A stretch of 64,000 nucleotides of DNA from Gammaproteobacteria bacterium (GTDB lineage: Bacteria > Pseudomonadota > Gammaproteobacteria > Nitrosococcales > Methylophagaceae). The position numbers and the translations under genes were made by a program. This document shows, piece by piece, positions 49,331-59,579 of this stretch. The DNA is taken from NCBI GenBank assembly GCA_029210875.1, contig JARGFJ010000005.1:34592-98591 (forward strand), given 5' to 3'. Below the pieces are notes generated by a model, which had not been told where the DNA came from, searched no databases, and saw nothing but the letters and a program-made list of their open reading frames with translations. Every line of letters begins with the position of its first letter. Position 1 is the stretch's first letter.

Positions 49331-50833
49331 ATGACGTGGTTGTCAATACATACTGATTTAAAAAGCAAATTATCACCTCAGTTTGGTGTTGCGAACTGTT
49401 CTGTGCCGTTTAGGTTTCCTATCCTTAAAAAGTGCGAGCCAATAGTGTGTTTATATCAGTCACTTTTTGAAGCAATATCCAGAGTGATGGTAAACTTGCT
49501 TCTATTGCGAGGTAGTTCCAATTCACTGATTTCAATAACGTTCATAGTATTAATTGTCAATATTCCATCATTATCGGCAAAAGAATTATCGCTTGAAAAC
49601 GCAGTAAATATAGCTCAAGGCAATGACCCCTGGATTGAGGGAAGCTATCAGAGAGAGCTGGCAACTTTGGCCCAAAGTGTCGCTGCTGGGCAATTACCAG
49701 ATCCCGTTATATCAGTCGGCTTTGCCAATATGCCTCTGGACACTTTCAACTTTAATCAGGATCCCATGACTCAGTTTAAAGTTGGAGTAAGTCAAGCCTT
49801 TCCAAGAGGTGATAGTCTGGCCTTACAGCAACAAAAACTCGAAGAATTAAGTCGACAACACCCATTTATGCGCCAAGATCGGCAAGCAAAAGTTCGTCTT
49901 AGCGTTTCTCATCTTTGGTTGGACTTATTCAAAAGTCAAGAGACTATTAGACTGATTGAAAAGGACAGGTCACTATTTGAATATCTGGTCGATGTAGCAG
50001 AAGTCAACTACAGCAGTGCATCAGGTAGAAGCCGTCAGCAAGATCTTGTTAGGTCACAACTCGAACTGACCCGCCTTGAAGATAGGCTTACGCTACTTAA
50101 TCAAAACAGGCATGAGACGCAGGCAAAACTCGACGAATGGCTTTTTGCAATTGATTGGCAGGCGGTCGGGCTTCCACAAAAACTACCAGAGCTAGAGTTA
50201 AAACTGCCATCAGCAGACACTGAAAGTGTTAATCACGACCAAGTTGAGGCATCAGTTTTTCGAAACCACCCCACGATTAAAATCCTTGATGAACAAATCA
50301 CCTCTTCCGAAACCAATGTTGATCTGACAAAGCAAAAATACAAACCGCAGTGGGGTGTCAATACCAGCTATAGCTATCGAGATGATGCCCCTACAGGTCA
50401 AGACCGTAGTGACTTTTTCTCTGTGAGCATCAGCTTTGACTTACCCGTGTTTATAGAAAAAAAGCAAGACAAGGAAGTGCAGGCGGCAATAGGCAACAAG
50501 GAAGCATTAAAAACAGACAAAGCACTTGCATTGCGGATGATTCATGCTAGCTTTAATCAGGCAAAAGAACGTCTACAATGGCTGGAAAAGCGTAAGACTA
50601 TCTATGACAAACGCTTGTTACAGGAAATGCAAGAACAGGCAGAAGCATCTTTGAATGCTTACACCAATGATGATGGTGACTTTGCAGAAGTTATCCGTGC
50701 TCGTATCGCGGAGCTTAATGCCAACATTGATTATCTAAATATCAATATTGACCGATTAAAAGCGATTGCTGAACTGAACTATTTTGCTACTTCAGTTGCA
50801 AAAAATACTTACCACCAAAGAGATGAAAAATGA
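49331..50833 (+). CDS. cusC: TolC-family outer-membrane component of a Cu/Ag efflux system
   Basis: 500 residues from ATG 49331, which has GGGGAG 7-12 bases upstream. The N-terminal 90 residues are unusual; the export signal seems to be the hydrophobic run near residues 62-80 ending SLSA-KE, so translation may instead start at ATG 49487. The mature part has the TolC helical repeats (LSLENAVNIAQGNDPWIEG, QEDL-type helices). It forms the outer-membrane channel for CusBA and overlaps cusB by four bases. Confidence 0.8.
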   Translation: MTWLSIHTDLKSKLSPQFGVANCSVPFRFPILKKCEPIVCLYQSLFEAISRVMVNLLLLRGSSNSLISITFIVLIVNIPSLSAKELSLENAVNIAQGNDPWIEGSYQRELATLAQSVAAGQLPDPVISVGFANMPLDTFNFNQDPMTQFKVGVSQAFPRGDSLALQQQKLEELSRQHPFMRQDRQAKVRLSVSHLWLDLFKSQETIRLIEKDRSLFEYLVDVAEVNYSSASGRSRQQDLVRSQLELTRLEDRLTLLNQNRHETQAKLDEWLFAIDWQAVGLPQKLPELELKLPSADTESVNHDQVEASVFRNHPTIKILDEQITSSETNVDLTKQKYKPQWGVNTSYSYRDDAPTGQDRSDFFSVSISFDLPVFIEKKQDKEVQAAIGNKEALKTDKALALRMIHASFNQAKERLQWLEKRKTIYDKRLLQEMQEQAEASLNAYTNDDGDFAEVIRARIAELNANIDYLNINIDRLKAIAELNYFATSVAKNTYHQRDEK

Positions 50834-52371
50834 TCAGTTCAAATAAAACCTTTTTAGTGATTCTTATTGCGGTAGTCGTCACTGCATCAATGACATATGG
50901 CATTACACGTATGACTATTGACAAAAATAGTAATGAGGTCCGTGACGCTGAACAAAAGCAACCACTTTATTGGGTTGCACCAATGGATCCCAATTATCAG
51001 CGTGACAAGCCTGGTAAGTCTCCAATGGGTATGGATTTAATTCCTGTATATGAAGAGAGTGAATCAGCCATGGACACTGGACCAGGGACTGTATCTATAT
51101 CACCCGATGTCGTCAATAACATTGGGGTAAGGGCAGCAAAAGCTGAACTTCGAGCTGTACACTCAAAAATTACGACTGTTGGTTATGTGCAATACGCTGA
51201 AGATAAATTGGTCCATATTCATCCACGTGTCGAGGGTTGGATTGAAAAACTCTATGTGAAAGCCGCTGGCGATCCAGTAAAAAGAGGGCAAGCGCTCTAC
51301 ACGCTCTATTCACCTGAACTTGTGAATGCTCAGGAAGAGCTTGTTTTGGCGCTTAACCGTGACAATACTCGTTTGAGTAAAGCCGCTGAAGATAGGTTGA
51401 ATGCGCTGCAAATTGCCAGCACCGTCATTAAACAAATCAAACAAACTCGCAAGGTTCAACAGGCCGTGACGTTCTATGCTCCTCAAAAAGGTGTTATCGA
51501 TAATCTTAATGTGCGTGAAGGGTTTTACGTAAAACCCGGTGTGAACTTGATGACAATCGGCGAACTCAGCACAGTGTGGGTCGAAGCTGAGGTATTTGAA
51601 CGTCAAGTAGAGCAAGTACAGGTGGGGCAACCCGTTACAATGACTTTGGATTATATGCCAGGTAGAAAGTGGCTAGGCCAGGTGAACTATGTTTATCCCA
51701 CTCTGAACTCTGAAACCAGAACAGTCCGTGTTCGACTTCGCTTTGACAATGAAGATTATTTGCTCAAGCCAAATATGTTTGCTCAGGTGGACATCTCTAC
51801 TGGTGAAGGCAAGGAAAGACTGATGATTCCTTCTGAAGCCCTTATTCGCACAGGTGAGCAAGATCGAGTTGTGCTGGCTTTGGGGGACGGCAAGTTTAAA
51901 TCAATTACGGTTACGGTTGGCCAGATTGGAGAGAGCTTTGTAGAGATAACAAGTGGTATAGAACCTGGTGAGGAGGTCGTCACCTCGGCACAGTTTCTTA
52001 TCGACTCAGAGTCCAGCAAGACCTCAGACTTCAAACGTATGCATTATGAAGACACACCGTCCCAGTCGGTCTGGGTCGAAGCCAAAATTGAGTCCATCAT
52101 GGTTGAACACAAGATGCTGACAGCTACTCACTCGGCAATTAGTGAGTGGGATAGACCAGCAATGACCATGGATTTTACCGTTAGTGAACACGTCGACATG
52201 AGTACTCTTTCACGTGGGACGGAACTCAATATGGAAATTACCAAATCAGGTACTAATAACTTTGAAATCACGGAGATAAATATTAAAGGCAATAAGGATG
52301 ATGTGATGACAGGAGGTGCTGATAATAATACTGGCGCAGGTAGCGATGAAAAAATGGAAAGCATGCAGTAG
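50830..52371 (+). CDS. cusB: CusB-like periplasmic adaptor with HMBD and CusF-like domains
   Basis: 513 residues: N-terminal membrane anchor (about 7-25), heavy-metal-binding motif YWVAPMDPNY...KSPMGMDLIPVYE (about 47-73), barrel-sandwich and beta-barrel adaptor core (about 110-380), and a C-terminal CusF-like OB domain (about 420-490) with RPAMTMDF. Links CusA to CusC and delivers metal. In the CusF part the Trp that normally precedes Pro is shifted two residues upstream (EWDRPAM). Confidence 0.92.
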   Translation: MISSNKTFLVILIAVVVTASMTYGITRMTIDKNSNEVRDAEQKQPLYWVAPMDPNYQRDKPGKSPMGMDLIPVYEESESAMDTGPGTVSISPDVVNNIGVRAAKAELRAVHSKITTVGYVQYAEDKLVHIHPRVEGWIEKLYVKAAGDPVKRGQALYTLYSPELVNAQEELVLALNRDNTRLSKAAEDRLNALQIASTVIKQIKQTRKVQQAVTFYAPQKGVIDNLNVREGFYVKPGVNLMTIGELSTVWVEAEVFERQVEQVQVGQPVTMTLDYMPGRKWLGQVNYVYPTLNSETRTVRVRLRFDNEDYLLKPNMFAQVDISTGEGKERLMIPSEALIRTGEQDRVVLALGDGKFKSITVTVGQIGESFVEITSGIEPGEEVVTSAQFLIDSESSKTSDFKRMHYEDTPSQSVWVEAKIESIMVEHKMLTATHSAISEWDRPAMTMDFTVSEHVDMSTLSRGTELNMEITKSGTNNFEITEINIKGNKDDVMTGGADNNTGAGSDEKMESMQ

Positions 52372-52380
52372 GGGAAATCA

Positions 52381-55300
52381 ATGATTGAATCAATAATTCG
52401 CTGGTCCGTTAACAATCGCTTTTTTGTATTACTCGCGACCGCCATATTGATAGGCGTTGGGTTGTTTTCATTAAGAAATACGCCTGTAGATGCGATTCCG
52501 GATCTTTCTGATGTTCAGGTAATCATTAAAACCAGCTATCCCGGTCAGGCACCTCAAGTTATCGAGGATCAAGTTACTTATCCGCTGACGACAGCAATGT
52601 TGTCTGTGCCTGGAGCCGTCACTGTAAGAGGCTACTCTTTTTTTGGCGACTCGTATGTGTATGTGATTTTTGATGAAAAGACCGACCTATATTGGGCACG
52701 AAGCCGTGTGTTGGAGTATCTGAGTCAGGTAGCGCCTTCATTGCCTCAAAATGCCAGACCACAATTGGGTCCTGATGCTACAGGAGTAGGTTGGGTTTAT
52801 CTTTACGCATTGATTGATCGCACTGGCAAACATGACATCAGTCAATTGCGATCTATACAGGACTGGTTCTTAAAGTATGAATTACAAACTGTGCCAGGCG
52901 TATCTGAAGTAGCTGCCATTGGCGGTATGGTCAAGCAATATCAGGTTAACATTAATCCAGAAAAACTTCGTGCTTTTGGAATTCCCCTTTCACATATTCA
53001 AACGGCCATCAAACGTGCCAATCAAGAAGTGGGGGCTTCTGTTGTAGAAATGGCTGAGGCTGAGTACATGGTGAGAGCCACAGGCTATATTCAGACAATC
53101 AAAGATCTGGTTCAAGTGCCACTAGGAGTCAACAACAAAGGTACGCCCCTGACCCTTGGGGATATCGCTGACATCAGGCTTGGGCCACAAATGCGACGGG
53201 GTATTGTCGAACTCAATGGTGAAGGGGAAACTGTTGGCGGTATTGTTGTCATGCGTTTCGGTGAAAATGCTCAAAAAACTATCGACGGTGTCAAAGCAAA
53301 ACTGGACGAGTTAAAACAGAGCTTACCCGAAGGTGTTGAGGTCATCACGGTATATGATCGCTCTGGGTTGATCGAGCGGGCTGTAGAAAACCTCTGGCAC
53401 AAGTTACTGGAGGAATTTGCAGTTGTGGCATTGGTATGTATGGTGTTTTTATTCCACATCCGCTCATCTTTTGTGGTTGTGATTAGTTTACCGGTAGGCA
53501 TCCTGACAGCATTTATTGTCATGCATGCTCAAGGTCTTAATGCCAATATTATGTCACTTGGTGGTATTGCCATTGCCATCGGAGCCATGATTGATGGTGC
53601 CATAGTCATGATTGAAAACATGCACAAGCACATGGAGAAAACGCCAGTGACTTCGGAGAATCGTTGGCAAATCGTAGCCGATTCAGCCGTTGAAGTGGGG
53701 CCGGCTTTATTCTTCAGCCTACTGATAATTACCGTTAGTTTTGTGCCGGTTTTTACACTTGAGGCTCAAGAGGGGCGAATGTTCTCGCCGCTGGCTTTTA
53801 CTAAAACCTATGCTATGGCTGCATCAGCCGCACTTGCAATCACGCTTGTACCTGTTTTGATGGGGTACTTTATTCGCGGGAAAATATTGCCAGAACATAA
53901 AAATCCAATAAATCGCTTATTGGTGGCGACCTACATGCCTGTTCTGAAAAAAGTCTTAGATTTCCCCAAGACGACAATTGCTGTTTCTCTTGTCGTATTA
54001 GCTGCCAGCTTCTGGCCGCTTCAACATATCGGGAGTGAGTTCATCCCTCCGCTTGATGAAGGTGACTTGATGTATATGCCGACGACATACCCCGGCATTT
54101 CGATTGGCAAAGCAAGAGAGGTTCTTCAGCAAACAGATAAGTTAATCCGCTCCGTGCCAGAGGTCAAAACGGTATTCGGCAAGATTGGACGAGCGGAAAC
54201 GGCTACTGATCCAGCACCATTAACCATGATTGAAACGTTCATTCAGTTGAAAGATCGCAGCGAGTGGCGTGAGGGCATGACGACAGAGTTACTGAAAAAA
54301 GAACTCGACAACCTGGTTCAAATTCCTGGTCTCACCAATGCCTGGGTGATGCCAATAAAAACTCGAATTGATATGTTGGCAACGGGCATCAAAACACCTG
54401 TAGGTATCAAAATCGCTGGGGCTGACCTTTCAGTTATTCAGCAAATTGGTCAGCAACTTGAGATCATTCTCGAGGATGTTCCAGGCACGGCTTCGGTCTA
54501 TTCAGAGCGTGTTGCAGGTGGACGTTATATCAAAGTAGATATTGACCGTGGCAAAGCTTCTCGTTTTGGTCTCAACATAGCTGATGTACAACAAGTCGTC
54601 GCTTCAGCAATTGGTGGTGTCAATGTGACTCAAACTGTAGAAGGTCTGGAGCGCTATCCTGTGAATATTCGCTATCCACAGTCATATCGTGACTCGCCTG
54701 AGCAGCTCGCGCTTTTACCTATTGTGACAACAACTGGTCAACGCATCGCATTGGGTGATGTGGCAGACATCTATATCGAAAATGGTCCACCGGCAATTAA
54801 AAGTGAAAACTCTCGAATTAATGGCTGGACATTTGTAGACATAGATGGTGTTGATATTGGTAGTTATGTTGATCAAGCGATGGACGCTGTTCGCACACAA
54901 CTGGATTTGCCTGCCGGCTATTCCATCACTTGGTCTGGTCAATATGAATACATGTTACGAGCCAAAGAAAAGCTCCGCTATGTCGTGCCACTGACATTAG
55001 CGATTATTGCCATTCTTTTATTTATTAACTTTCGTAATGTCACTGAAGTAGTTATGTTAATGGGAACACTACCTTTTGCTCTGATTGGTAGTATCTGGTT
55101 GCTTTATTGGATGGAATTCAATTTTTCCATCGCTGTTGGCGTGGGGTTCATTGCACTTGCCGGGGTTGCCGTTGAAATCAGTGTGATTATGCTGGTTTAT
55201 CTAAACCAAGCCTGGAGGGAGGCATTGTCACAAAATGCGCCTCAGACACCAGAACTTTCGCTCACAAAAGACCAATTAAGAGAGGCTGTGATCAAAGGAG

Positions 55301-55530
55301 CCGGGTTGCGGATTCGTCCGGTAATGATGACAGCAGCTGCAGTTATTGTTGGATTATTGCCCATACTATTCGGTACAGGTACGGGTTCTGAAGTCATGAG
55401 CCGAATTGCAGCACCAATGGTCGGTGGAATGGTGAGCGCGGTAATTCTTACGCTAGTGGTGTTGCCAGCTATTTATTACCTTTGGAAACTTCGGAGAACA
55501 AGCAATGAAAACAATACATTCAATAACTAA
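52381..55530 (+). CDS. cusA: CusA-like heavy-metal RND pump
   Basis: 1049 residues, twelve membrane helices, HME-RND family. The Cu(I)/Ag(I) methionine triad of CusA is conserved in sequence context: MYMPTTYPG, APLTMIETF and RIDMLATG. The proton-relay Asp lies in IGAMIDGAIVMIEN. It extrudes Cu(I)/Ag(I) from periplasm and cytoplasm with CusBC. Confidence 0.95.
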   Translation: MIESIIRWSVNNRFFVLLATAILIGVGLFSLRNTPVDAIPDLSDVQVIIKTSYPGQAPQVIEDQVTYPLTTAMLSVPGAVTVRGYSFFGDSYVYVIFDEKTDLYWARSRVLEYLSQVAPSLPQNARPQLGPDATGVGWVYLYALIDRTGKHDISQLRSIQDWFLKYELQTVPGVSEVAAIGGMVKQYQVNINPEKLRAFGIPLSHIQTAIKRANQEVGASVVEMAEAEYMVRATGYIQTIKDLVQVPLGVNNKGTPLTLGDIADIRLGPQMRRGIVELNGEGETVGGIVVMRFGENAQKTIDGVKAKLDELKQSLPEGVEVITVYDRSGLIERAVENLWHKLLEEFAVVALVCMVFLFHIRSSFVVVISLPVGILTAFIVMHAQGLNANIMSLGGIAIAIGAMIDGAIVMIENMHKHMEKTPVTSENRWQIVADSAVEVGPALFFSLLIITVSFVPVFTLEAQEGRMFSPLAFTKTYAMAASAALAITLVPVLMGYFIRGKILPEHKNPINRLLVATYMPVLKKVLDFPKTTIAVSLVVLAASFWPLQHIGSEFIPPLDEGDLMYMPTTYPGISIGKAREVLQQTDKLIRSVPEVKTVFGKIGRAETATDPAPLTMIETFIQLKDRSEWREGMTTELLKKELDNLVQIPGLTNAWVMPIKTRIDMLATGIKTPVGIKIAGADLSVIQQIGQQLEIILEDVPGTASVYSERVAGGRYIKVDIDRGKASRFGLNIADVQQVVASAIGGVNVTQTVEGLERYPVNIRYPQSYRDSPEQLALLPIVTTTGQRIALGDVADIYIENGPPAIKSENSRINGWTFVDIDGVDIGSYVDQAMDAVRTQLDLPAGYSITWSGQYEYMLRAKEKLRYVVPLTLAIIAILLFINFRNVTEVVMLMGTLPFALIGSIWLLYWMEFNFSIAVGVGFIALAGVAVEISVIMLVYLNQAWREALSQNAPQTPELSLTKDQLREAVIKGAGLRIRPVMMTAAAVIVGLLPILFGTGTGSEVMSRIAAPMVGGMVSAVILTLVVLPAIYYLWKLRRTSNENNTFNN

Positions 55531-55654
55531 CACAATAACGGCTAACCAAGATTGGAACAAACACTGGAATCCGTTCTGTCACTGGAACTACAAGACAGAC
55601 GAGCTGATTACAGCGCTGGAACGGGTGGGATTTCCTGCCACTATTATTGCCTAA
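55505..55654 (+). CDS. Candidate 49-residue ORF or HMA-domain remnant
   Basis: ATG 55505 to TAA 55652-55654, beginning in the last codons of cusA in another frame and ending 14 bases before copA. The product is MKTIHSIT... with [13 protein letters not shown] (Trp/His/Cys-rich, 17-29) and [19 protein letters not shown], which resembles the last helix and strand of an HMA metal-binding domain. It lacks GMTCxxC. It could be an expressed small peptide or the tail of a deleted CopZ/MerP-like gene. Confidence 0.45.
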   Translation: MKTIHSITNTITANQDWNKHWNPFCHWNYKTDELITALERVGFPATIIA

Positions 55655-55668
55655 TTCTGGAGTCACTA

Positions 55669-58083
55669 ATGAGCACTAAGTATAGCCTGCATGGCGTAGA
55701 AAACAACACAATTTACATTTGTCCAATGCATCCGGAAGTACGCGCTGAACAGCCGGGAGATTGCCCGAAATGTGGGATGCATCTCGTTCCTGAAGATGAG
55801 GTTAAGACGTCTGATGAACATCAATCTCATAATAAACCTGAATCAAGTCATAACCAAGCCAATTGTTGTGGCGGTCATAATGATCACCATGACCACTCGA
55901 TAGATAAAAATCAAAAGGTGACGGGCACCAATTACGATAAAGTGCCTGGAGATTGGAATGGTTCTGTCTATACTTGCCCTATGCATCCGGAAGTTCGCCA
56001 GATAGAACTTGGCTCATGTCCGTTGTGTGGCATGGGTCTGGAGCTGGAATCAGCAACGATGGCTGGAGATGAGCCTAACCCCGAACTTGTGGATTTCACG
56101 AGGCGTTTCTGGGTTGGGACAGCACTGACTATCCCATTACTAATCCTGACGATGAGTCCCTTGATAGGAATTACTCAACTTCGTGAGTTCTTTGGCGAAA
56201 CGACATCGCTCTGGCTGGAGGTGGTGCTTGCTACTCCTGTCATCCTGTGGTCAGGCTGGCCTTTTTTCATACGCAGCTTGAACTCATTCCGTACCATGAA
56301 TCTCAACATGTTTTCACTTATCGGCATGGGGATTTCGTCGGCCTATATCTTCTCAATAGTTGCGATGATCGCACCGGGTATCTTCCCTCTAGGCTTTCGT
56401 GATCCGGAAACTGGACACGTAGGAGTGTATTTTGAGGCAGCAGCTGTCATCGTAACACTGGTCCTACTTGGCCAAGTCATGGAGCTACGTGCCCGTGAAG
56501 GCACAGGGAAGGCCATACGTGCATTGCTGGATCTTGCCGCCAAGACCGCCCGGGTGATCCGGCCGGACGGCAATGAGGAGGAGATACCTCTAGAAGATGT
56601 TCAGGTCGGTGACCGGCTGCGGGTGAGACCCGGTGATAAGGTGCCCGTCGATGGTGTAGTGCTTGATGGTCGATCTTCGGTTGACGAGAGTATGATTTCA
56701 GGTGAACCCGTGCCAGTAGAGAAGACCGAAGGAGATAAGCTGACCGGGGCAACAATCAATGGAACAGGTAGCTTGGTCATGGAAGCAACGCGTGTCGGCT
56801 CTGACACCATGCTTGCTCAGATTGTCGAAATGGTGGCGGCAGCTCAGCGCTCGCGAGCACCGATCCAGAAATGGGCCGACATGGTGGCAGGCAAGTTTGT
56901 GCCGACGGTAATAGGTGTTGCGATTGTCTCGTTTATCGCTTGGGCGATATGGGGCCCAGCACCGGCCTTATCCTATGCGCTGGTATCTGCTGTCGCCGTG
57001 CTGATTATTGCCTGTCCCTGTGCACTCGGTCTCGCCACTCCTATGTCGATCATGACGGCGACTGGGCGTGGTGCACAAGCAGGCGTGTTGATTAAAAACG
57101 CTGAAGCATTGGAGCGCTTTGAGAAGGTTGATACGCTGATCGTGGATAAGACCGGTACATTGACCGTGGGTAAGCCGAAGCTGGTTGCCGTTCTGCCCGA
57201 AGCAGGACATGACGAGGCTGAGGTCCTTCGACTGGCGGCATCGCTTGAGCGTGGCTCTGAACATCCGTTGGCCGAGGCAATCGTTCGTGGCGCAGAAGAG
57301 CGCAACGTAACACTGGCCTATGCTGAAGACTTCGAGGCGATTACCGGCAAAGGTGTAAAAGGCACTGTGGATGGTAAAGCGGTGGCGTTGGGCAATCTTG
57401 CCTTGATTACTGACATGGGGCTTCAAAGCGGAGACTTGACCTCTAAGGCCAATGCGCGCCGTGATGAGGGTGAAACAGTAATGTTTATCGTACTTGATGG
57501 CACGATTGCCGGGTTGGTCAGCGTCGCTGATCCTGTTAAAGAGACCACACCAGCAGCTCTAAAAGCACTGCATGAGCTGGGTTTTCAAATCATTATGGCA
57601 ACCGGTGATAACGAGCGTACAGCTCGGGCAGTAGCTGCACGACTTGGCATTGACGAAATTCGTGCTGACGTTCTGCCCGCGGATAAGGCCCGTATTATTA
57701 AAGAATTACAGCAACAGGGACGTAAAGTGGCTATGGCAGGTGATGGTGTCAACGATGCACCAGCACTGGCTCAGGCCGATGTTGGCATAGCGATGGGTAC
57801 GGGTGCTGATGTAGCCATTGAAAGTGCAGGGTTTACACTCGTCAAAGGTGATCTTGATGGTATTGTGCGTGCTCGTCGCCTTGCCATCGCAACCATGCAT
57901 AACATCCGGCAAAATCTGTTCTTCGCACTTATCTATAACGCTGCAGGTGTACCGATTGCAGCAGGCATTTTGTACCCGTTCCTGGGTATTCTGATCGGAC
58001 CTATCTTCGCTGCCTTCGCCATGAGCGCATCATCGCTGTCGGTAGTGCTCAATGCATTACGACTGCGCCGAGTACGGATCTGA
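55669..58083 (+). CDS. copA: Copper/silver-exporting P1B ATPase
   Basis: 804 residues from ATG 55669 (TCTGGAG upstream); the frame opens at 55552. Two N-terminal CPMHPEVR modules (17-40 and 102-124) replace HMA domains, as in SilP-type pumps, with a His-rich linker (50-78). Then ISGEP (343-347), CPC metal gate (449-451), phospho-Asp493 (DKTGT), EHPL (531-534), and [10 protein letters not shown] hinge. Expected to export Cu(I)/Ag(I) from the cytoplasm. Base composition rises sharply near 56.46 kb. Confidence 0.94.
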   Translation: MSTKYSLHGVENNTIYICPMHPEVRAEQPGDCPKCGMHLVPEDEVKTSDEHQSHNKPESSHNQANCCGGHNDHHDHSIDKNQKVTGTNYDKVPGDWNGSVYTCPMHPEVRQIELGSCPLCGMGLELESATMAGDEPNPELVDFTRRFWVGTALTIPLLILTMSPLIGITQLREFFGETTSLWLEVVLATPVILWSGWPFFIRSLNSFRTMNLNMFSLIGMGISSAYIFSIVAMIAPGIFPLGFRDPETGHVGVYFEAAAVIVTLVLLGQVMELRAREGTGKAIRALLDLAAKTARVIRPDGNEEEIPLEDVQVGDRLRVRPGDKVPVDGVVLDGRSSVDESMISGEPVPVEKTEGDKLTGATINGTGSLVMEATRVGSDTMLAQIVEMVAAAQRSRAPIQKWADMVAGKFVPTVIGVAIVSFIAWAIWGPAPALSYALVSAVAVLIIACPCALGLATPMSIMTATGRGAQAGVLIKNAEALERFEKVDTLIVDKTGTLTVGKPKLVAVLPEAGHDEAEVLRLAASLERGSEHPLAEAIVRGAEERNVTLAYAEDFEAITGKGVKGTVDGKAVALGNLALITDMGLQSGDLTSKANARRDEGETVMFIVLDGTIAGLVSVADPVKETTPAALKALHELGFQIIMATGDNERTARAVAARLGIDEIRADVLPADKARIIKELQQQGRKVAMAGDGVNDAPALAQADVGIAMGTGADVAIESAGFTLVKGDLDGIVRARRLAIATMHNIRQNLFFALIYNAAGVPIAAGILYPFLGILIGPIFAAFAMSASSLSVVLNALRLRRVRI

Positions 58084-58179
58084 GGTTATGGGCCTCGCGA
58101 TTTCACACCGTAAGATGTAGTGTTGAGAACAGAACACTGCAACAGCAGATGATTTTGTTTTAATCTGGGAGAGATAGAG

Positions 58180-58464
58180 ATGACTAATCAAGAACAATCG
58201 TTTTGGTTCACCTCAAAAGGTATTGCTGCACTTGTATTCATTGGTGCCGTTAGTTATTTCCTGCTCGTTGAACATAGACAGCATCTGTTCGCATTTTTGC
58301 CTTACTTGATATTGCTGCTGTGTCCTTTGATGCATTTCTTTATGCATGGTGGGCACGGCGGGCATCACAGTCATGGACAAGGTCAGGATTTATCCGAGCA
58401 GGAGGTTGCTCAACGCGGGTTGGATGATAGTCGCAAAGGCACAGAACATCGGCATCATCACTGA
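58180..58464 (+). CDS. DUF2933 His-rich membrane protein
   Basis: 94 residues: two close membrane helices (about 13-28 and 33-52), then HFFMHGGHGGHHSHGQG (52-68) and a terminal HRHHH. The His-rich tail probably binds metal on one side of the membrane. This family often sits next to copper/silver efflux genes. GGGAGAG precedes the ATG. Function unknown. Confidence 0.75.
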   Translation: MTNQEQSFWFTSKGIAALVFIGAVSYFLLVEHRQHLFAFLPYLILLLCPLMHFFMHGGHGGHHSHGQGQDLSEQEVAQRGLDDSRKGTEHRHHH

Positions 58465-58491
58465 TGCTTTAATCAACACAGGAGCATTCCT

Positions 58492-59142
58492 ATGCATGAC
58501 GAATCGGCTTATGGACTCTGGTCATTGGTGATTATCAATTCCGTCATCTTTATATCTTTTGCATTCAGCTTTACTAAACCACAGACAAAAATGGAGTGGC
58601 GCAGTTTGGGCGTCTTTTCTGCCTTCATTATTGCGCTGTTTACTGAGATGTATGGCTTTCCGCTAACCATTTACTTTTTGTCCGGTTGGTTGGCAGAAAA
58701 ATATCCTGGTGTTGATTTCTTGTCTCACGAAAATGGCCATCTGTTACATACGATATTGGGTTTTGAAGGAAATCCACATTTTGATCCGCTTCATATTGCG
58801 AGCAACATCCTCATTATTCTTGGATTCTTTTTACTGGCCTCGGCCTGGAGCGTATTGCACCGTGCCCAACAAAATAGGCAACTAGCAAAAACGGGGTGGT
58901 ACGCACGATTCCGCCACCCACAATACATCGCATTTATCATGATTATGTTTGGTTTTTTGTTGCAATGGCCCACCATCCTAACCATGGTGATGTTTCCGAT
59001 TCTGGTCGTGGTCTATATTCAGTTAGCCCATCGTGAGGAGCGCATGGCACTGGAGGCGTTTGGTGATGAATACCGATGGTATATGAAAACCACGCCAGCG
59101 TGGCTTCCGAAATTCAACTTAAAAAAAGAAAAGTCAGTATAA
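58492..59142 (+). CDS. Isoprenylcysteine carboxyl methyltransferase-like membrane protein
   Basis: 216 residues, about five membrane helices. The C-terminal ICMT/PEMT motif is visible: GWYARFRHPQYIAFIMIM (about 136-153) and REERMALEAFGDEYRWYM (about 180-197), which bind SAM. Substrate unknown; bacterial members may methylate lipids or small molecules. It follows the DUF2933 gene by 27 bases. Confidence 0.8.
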   Translation: MHDESAYGLWSLVIINSVIFISFAFSFTKPQTKMEWRSLGVFSAFIIALFTEMYGFPLTIYFLSGWLAEKYPGVDFLSHENGHLLHTILGFEGNPHFDPLHIASNILIILGFFLLASAWSVLHRAQQNRQLAKTGWYARFRHPQYIAFIMIMFGFLLQWPTILTMVMFPILVVVYIQLAHREERMALEAFGDEYRWYMKTTPAWLPKFNLKKEKSV

Positions 59143-59222
59143 GTGAGGAGTAGTTATGACAACACATCCTTGCTTCCAAACTGTATAAGCTGGGAGTTGA
59201 GATTGCGATTGGAGAATTTGAC

Positions 59223-59579
59223 ATGACTGAGCACAGGCTAGGGATCAATCCCGGATTTTTGACAAAGCATAGGCTAAACCTGGCAGGTTTGGATCAAGCG
59301 GACAGTAAGGCGATGATAGCAGAAATTGATGCGCAGCCTTGGGTTGATAGGGTATGCCTTAATAAGCAGACGCTCATCATTGCTTATGAAGCCTCCCGCC
59401 ATAATATCGACGAACTAATCGCAATCATCGAAAAATACGGTGCATCGATTAAGGATAGTTGGTGGAGCCGTACGAAACTTGGCTGGCAGAGGCAAACTGA
59501 TGAAAATATTAAAAATAACGCCAGACATGAACCTCACTGTTGCAACAAGATACCTTCGGGTAATAGATTCAGGCACTGA
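59223..59579 (+). CDS. HMA-like protein without CxxC
   Basis: 118 residues. Residues 12-80 fit a ferredoxin-like HMA fold (GFLTKHRLNLAGLDQADSK, WVDRVCLNKQTLIIAYE) but with no CxxC. The tail HEPHCCNKIPSG is His/Cys-rich. The same frame is open upstream to 59160 (ASKLYKLGVEIAIGEFD), perhaps remains of another gene. The ATG here is inferred. It overlaps the following fragment by one base. Confidence 0.6.
   Translation: MTEHRLGINPGFLTKHRLNLAGLDQADSKAMIAEIDAQPWVDRVCLNKQTLIIAYEASRHNIDELIAIIEKYGASIKDSWWSRTKLGWQRQTDENIKNNARHEPHCCNKIPSGNRFRH

Noticed and set aside
56343..57426. Several long minus-strand frames opposite copA
   Set aside because: They are mirror frames of a G+C-rich coding region, without ribosome sites or known domains.
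58115..58140. Short inverted repeat AGTGTT/AACACT after copA
   Set aside because: Six pairs only, no T-run; not enough for a terminator.
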